Under the pieces are notes generated by a model. The model did not search any database. It was given only the letters and a program-made list of their open reading frames with translations, and was not told the origin of the DNA. Below, one piece after another: positions 46,381-64,000 of a stretch of DNA of 64,000 nt (within the stretch, counting starts at the first letter, position 1; every line of letters begins with the position of its first letter). The DNA comes from Phoebastria nigripes (taxonomy: Eukaryota; Chordata; Aves; Procellariiformes; Diomedeidae): NCBI GenBank assembly GCA_035582835.1, contig JAYKAV010002919.1, forward strand, positions 222,605 to 286,604, in the 5' to 3' direction. The translations under genes and the position numbers were made by a program.

Positions 46381-49034
46381 AAAATGTCAAAAATAGAACT
46401 TACAGTTTCACATATGAAATAAGAGGGCATACATAGTACAGGCCTTTAGTAACAAAATAGGTGAATAATGCTTAACAAGCTAAAGCATGTAGGTGACATC
46501 ACCGGTCATTAACATACAATCTCAGGATAAGAAAATCTAAACACTAATGCAAACATGCTCATACATATCTATCAAAGGGGGAATAGTTCAATCTAGCGTG
46601 ACCAAAGTAGGCTGCCTCCATTGGGAGAGTGAACTAGATGCATCTCAGCAGCAGAGACTGGTGCAGACTCCTCTAGTATCCACGTACTGGAGGAAACGTA
46701 AGATGAACCAAAACATTTATGGAGTAATAGGTTATTTTCTTTTTAAAGCCTCATAAATCTGAAGAGCACAATTCAAGGGCCCATCTGGGAACCTGACTTG
46801 TTGCTAAAAGATAAAACAGCAACTCGGGTAAAGGCTCCTGCTGGAGAAGTCCTTGTTCTGTTTTATTTGCCAGGGTTTGTTGCTCAGTGCTGAGGCGAGT
46901 CTCTTGTTCTCACATCAGTGACTGCCCGATTTCTAGCAATCATCAGAAAGGAACATATGAAAGATTGAATACTCTGAGTCCTTAATTGCCCTTTCTGTTA
47001 AAAATTAAATATTTGATTCATCTGAATATTCAAGAAAGACAACATAAATACAAAAGCATGTACATAATAAAAAAACATATACTGAATTTCTTAACCATAC
47101 CGCTCAATCAACTACTATATAGTGACTAATTATTTCTCATTCTAGCTTACCAGCTTATTTGTGAAATTCCATTCCTCCTACCTATCCAGTACCTTCGAGA
47201 ACTAGGAAAGCTCACAGATGTTTTGTGATATGGCTGAAGTCCTTCACTGAGCTGTGTTCTTCTTGCTCCTTGTGCTTTTCCAGTTAGTAAAGTAGCACAA
47301 GGCAGGGATGACAATACTTGCTGCTTGAGATGGAGTCCTGAATATTCTTCACCCTGCAAAGGAGTCCTCTGCATGGTTCAAACTACGCTGATCCTCAAGG
47401 GGAGAGGAAACTAATTTGTTTAACTCTTTCTCAAAGGTTACCCCCTCAAAGGTTTTCATGGCATATATGGGTAGCCAGAGCTTTGGGGAAATTTGTTTTG
47501 ATTAGATTTCTCCATCTTTGTACATACGCATGCTGATTCCTGGCGATTAAATCAAATGGACAGCACTGGATTACTTCTAAGACAAGCTTAACACAAAATA
47601 CAAACTGCAATTCAGTTCAATACATTAATAATAATAATAAAAAAAAAAAAAAATCACCACAGTCATTTAAAACCACAAGGCCATCAATATCATCTGCCAG
47701 CAGCCAGGCCCTTGTGTATGGCTACACCAATTAAAAAGAGTCAAAGTTCCTGCTAGTGACTCTCTACTAGTAACAAAAATGTATGAAATCTCGTAAAACT
47801 AGCCAAGACTACCATTAAATGAGAAGATATTCCAGTACAGATGTGTAATCTAAGCTAGGGCATGATTGATTGCATACATTTGTGCTACATATCAAAGCTA
47901 CTTTAATAAAGTTTTAGAAAAAAGTAAAACCAAGAAGAAGCCAGGTGCACCTCTGGGGCACGGCTGCCTACAATCACCTACAGCCGAATGCTACCTCTTC
48001 CCTTTCGTTAGTGTCCACGTGAATGGCATGATTAAGCATGTTTCAGATCTGATGGGCGAATTAGCTTTCATCTGTACAATCCACGTCAACTGTGCAACAT
48101 AAAAGGAAACTCAGCCGTAACGTCCCTTGGATCACACCCCTTCCCCAACCTTTATCTTTTCATTTGTTGCATGGTACAGGACTTTCCATTTGACTTTATA
48201 AGGTAACTTGAGAAACCATAAAGCTTTTATGAATTAGTGAGAAGGCAAACACAGGGGAGGAGAGGAAATTAATACTTTAGCGGAGATAATCTTCTCAATT
48301 TTATCTAAAACTGTACTGCTAGACCAGCTTACGTTTTCCATTTGAAGTCATTTTACTTAAGGGATGATGAGGTGAGATTACCCAAAGTTTTTATGCATCA
48401 TCTGAATCCTGTTTTTCAAAAGGCATCTATTTATAGCGGTTAGCAATTAATTATCCTTTCTCAAGTAGAAGATATAAATCTGGTTCCTAGCGGAAATCCA
48501 GGTCCAATTCTTAGTCTGGCTGAGGAGGCGATTCTGCGTGCAAACTTCATATTAAAGTTAGGGTTTATTCCAGCTTGTAGCCTCTGGGTCAGGCCGGGTC
48601 CCTGCACACGCCGTCATGTGTAATGAACTCTCTGACACTGGAATTTAAGATGTCATTTTTGTTGCTAATGCACAAGGCACCACAGAGTCCAACTTCCTCC
48701 ATGATTATGTGGACAATGAAAACAGTTTGTTCCCTAAAATAAGCAAATATGATTTAAAGACACGCAGGGAGGAAACCTGGGGCCATTTTACATCGCAGAT
48801 TTTTTTCCCCCTCTCTCACTAAAACAGCAAGTCAAATACTTCCACAAAAGTCAGGATAAATTTTTGTTTGCAACTATGTTAGAAACCTCTATCTGAAAGT
48901 ATATGCCAAATCAATCCACAATGACAGACAGACCTACTTTTTAAATGGCTAGAAAATACTATTTTATACAGATGCTCTTATTGTACAAGTCCATGCAATC
49001 AGAGATTTAACTAAAATCAGACACATTGCAAAAA

Positions 49035-49036
<2 letters not shown>

Positions 49037-49080
<44 letters not shown>

Positions 49081-49086
49081 AACATG

Positions 49087-49117
<31 letters not shown>
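49037..49117. repeat. Double poly(A) tract (A43 and A31)
   Basis: 43 A, then caacatg, then 31 A. On the SMAD3 strand this is U31-CAUGUUG-U43. Lengths may be approximate in assembly. Confidence 0.95.
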
Positions 49118-49119
<2 letters not shown>

Positions 49120-51231
49120 AAACATTCTAGAAAACCTCCAGTGCTATGATACAAGCCGTGTTGCACAGTGAAAGCTCCAGTCAAAATTCTGCAAGAGGAT
49201 ATTCAAAAGTGCCTGTATCATTCAGGAGCACAACCACCACTGAAAGTCTTCCTCAGAATTTAAATTTCATATACAAAAAGTCATTTCTTGTTTCTGGAAG
49301 AAAACTCTCCTCTAAAGCATCCTTTCATTTGCCTGGTAAAACAAACACCAGCAACGAGCCTCTCGGATCATCTGTTCCTGTGTCCACTGAACAAGGGGCG
49401 CCTCGGACCCTGTCTTGCCGATGCTTCAGGTCCAAAAGTGTTGGTTTTTTGCAAACCAAGTGGTGGGGTTGATGAACAGAGTGGTCTCAAAGGAACAAGC
49501 ACATCGGAAAAGCCTCTCTACAGATAGACAGGTACATGGAAATTCCTGGCAAGTGTTTGAAATGCTATTACAAGTCGGTACCCCATTATGGGACCAGAGT
49601 GCTCTGAAGCTGCAAACCTCAACCCCCCCAAACTTCCACTGAACTCGGTGGGGCCGCTCGCATTCGCATCTGGCAGCGCAAAAGTTTGCAGGACTAAAGC
49701 CTTAACACAAACCATTGTAAAGTCCATGCGAGTCTGTCCTTCCCAGAGCCAGATCTAGCTTGTGTGTTTGTCTTTCGAAAATGAAAAAAAAAAAAAAAAA
49801 AAAAAGAAAAAAAAGATTTCCATAGGAAACTGATTATCACTTTCTCCCCTCCCCCTTTAATATTTTGGCACAAATGCATAGGATATTCAAGGCAGATATA
49901 AAGAAACAGATAACTGGATAGCATTGACAAAGTTATGAGACTTATTTGGCAAATTTGAACCATAAAAACAAGTGCTAAGGGTTTTTTTCCAGTTGTGGAA
50001 GTTGTTTGCTATGACAGTTGCTGCAGGGAAAAAAATATTAAACAGTCTGGAGCATGTATGTTTAAAATGAACATTTTATAATACAAGTAAATACACACTC
50101 TCCCAATTTCTCCAGGCAAAAACACATCTCAGAGCATTTTAATCAGCTGAAATAAGTTTTAAACAGAGGGGTTTTGTGTCTGAAATGTCCTGGTTCATGC
50201 GCAGTCACATGTGACAGCACAGGACAAGCTATTAAATTGCATATTCTGAAAATGGCAGCAAGGGCCTGTTCACTTCCATCACTAGAGCAGACCTGGACAC
50301 TGAATTCACTAAGCCCCTAAGACTTCAGAAGTGGCAGATACCATTCAACATACCGAGAAAATAGAATACAAACTTTCTGTAGTTAATGCAAATAGACTGC
50401 ACAATAACAAAGGCTTAACTTATCCAGCCAGAGCTCCCCACATGACAAATGTCTGTCTGTGAGCAGCTCAAGTCAAAAGTTGCTGCAGCAATATCAGAAG
50501 GAGCCTTAAGTTTGGCCTTTTGCTTCNTGTCAGTCCAGCCTGAGACCATCAGGGTATCAGCTGCATCCCTTGGGCATGAAGCAAGACTCTGCCTCCTTGT
50601 TAGTAGTCCAGCATGGGAAATTCATTCCTTTTGGGAACATTACTGGGGGAATTAGTTCTTGTGTGTGCTTTAAATGCTTCCTTTTCCCCCTACTGCTGCA
50701 ATCCCAGGGAGGGCAGGTGTGGACCAGGTGGATGGAGACAGGAATGCATGAGCAAGAGTCATCCCGAAGTCCCACGGTATCTGGCTTTTCAGAGGTGCTG
50801 CATGACACGAGCCTGGAGTTGTGTGAGGCAAATGGAAAGCCTCCTCTGAGCCATCAGTGGCTCCTGTGTGCTCACAACAGCACGGAGCGAGCAGCCAGAC
50901 AGGCACGACACGGCTGGAGGCAGAGCACTGGCTTCTCTCCGCTGAAACAAAGTCCAGTTTTTTATCATGATAAACTTCAGCTTCGAATTCTAACTGCAAT
51001 GGCCCATAGCATTGTAACCAAAGTGCTAACAGTTTCAGTGGAAGTGGCTTAAATGGGTATTTAGTTTGAAAAACAAAACAAAACCCACTTTTTTTTTTTA
51101 GCAGATTTTTTTTCTCATCACTTCAATAACTGGGAATTTGTTTGCTATGCACTACGCATTTTGCTAAGGGTTAAGCCAATTCCATTTTCCAGAGTCTTTG
51201 TTCCCCCCACCCACCCCCAGGAGAAGTTTCC

Positions 51232-64000
<12,769 letters not shown>

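Larger units (their letters stand above)
46355..51231 (-). other. SMAD3: SMAD3 3' UTR (predicted)
   Basis: The stretch from the stop codon to the distal AATAAA. It contains long plus-strand A tracts (49037-49079, 49087-49117, 49782-49805), which would be U tracts in the mRNA, and an AAT repeat (47627-47654). Open frames here are not protein-like. The extent is inferred from length and signal only. Confidence 0.55.

Noticed and set aside
50570..51052. 160-codon plus-strand open frame next to SMAD3 exon 9
   Set aside because: Antisense to the SMAD3 3' UTR, no recognisable domain, several overlapping frames of similar length.

Overview
This is a vertebrate nuclear window, almost certainly from a bird. 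The evidence is intron-rich coding genes with GT-AG splice sites, CR1 LINE fragments with the typical avian 3' end, and one CpG island in an AT-rich background. The scattered single n's and one 15-base N run are typical of a draft assembly. The gene order IQCH - AAGAB - SMAD3 is the one known from human 15q22.33, with the same relative orientations. Species cannot be fixed from the sequence.

Left part (1-19501, minus strand): the 5' portion of IQCH. Its start codon lies in the CpG island and the gene reads leftward off the window edge. Nine exons are supported by splice signals, open frames and matching phases. Two tiny extra exons are proposed only because they would close the phase chain. 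The introns hold a decayed LINE reverse-transcriptase fragment, a CR1 3' end and, at the very edge, a probable LTR-element fragment.

Middle part (19700-39726, plus strand): a complete ten-exon AAGAB gene (p34, alpha- and gamma-adaptin binding protein), 314 codons plus stop. It is head-to-head with IQCH. The two start codons are 198 bp apart inside one CpG island (about 19240-20000), so a shared bidirectional promoter is likely.

Right part (46355-64000, minus strand): the 3' half of SMAD3. Exons 6-9 encode the whole MH2 domain and end in the SSVS phosphorylation tail. A long 3' UTR follows, reaching a poly(A) signal near 46375. The 5' exons lie beyond the right edge. AAGAB and SMAD3 converge tail-to-tail across about 6.3 kb that carries a CR1 copy and a small CpG-rich patch but no recognisable gene.

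The three genes do not form one pathway: IQCH is a calmodulin-binding spermatogenesis protein, AAGAB is an assembly chaperone for the AP-1/AP-2 clathrin adaptors, and SMAD3 is the TGF-beta/activin signal transducer. I found no undescribed multi-gene system. The most unusual observation is a possible 43-nt intron in IQCH, which is either a real ultra-short intron, a frameshift or an assembly artefact.
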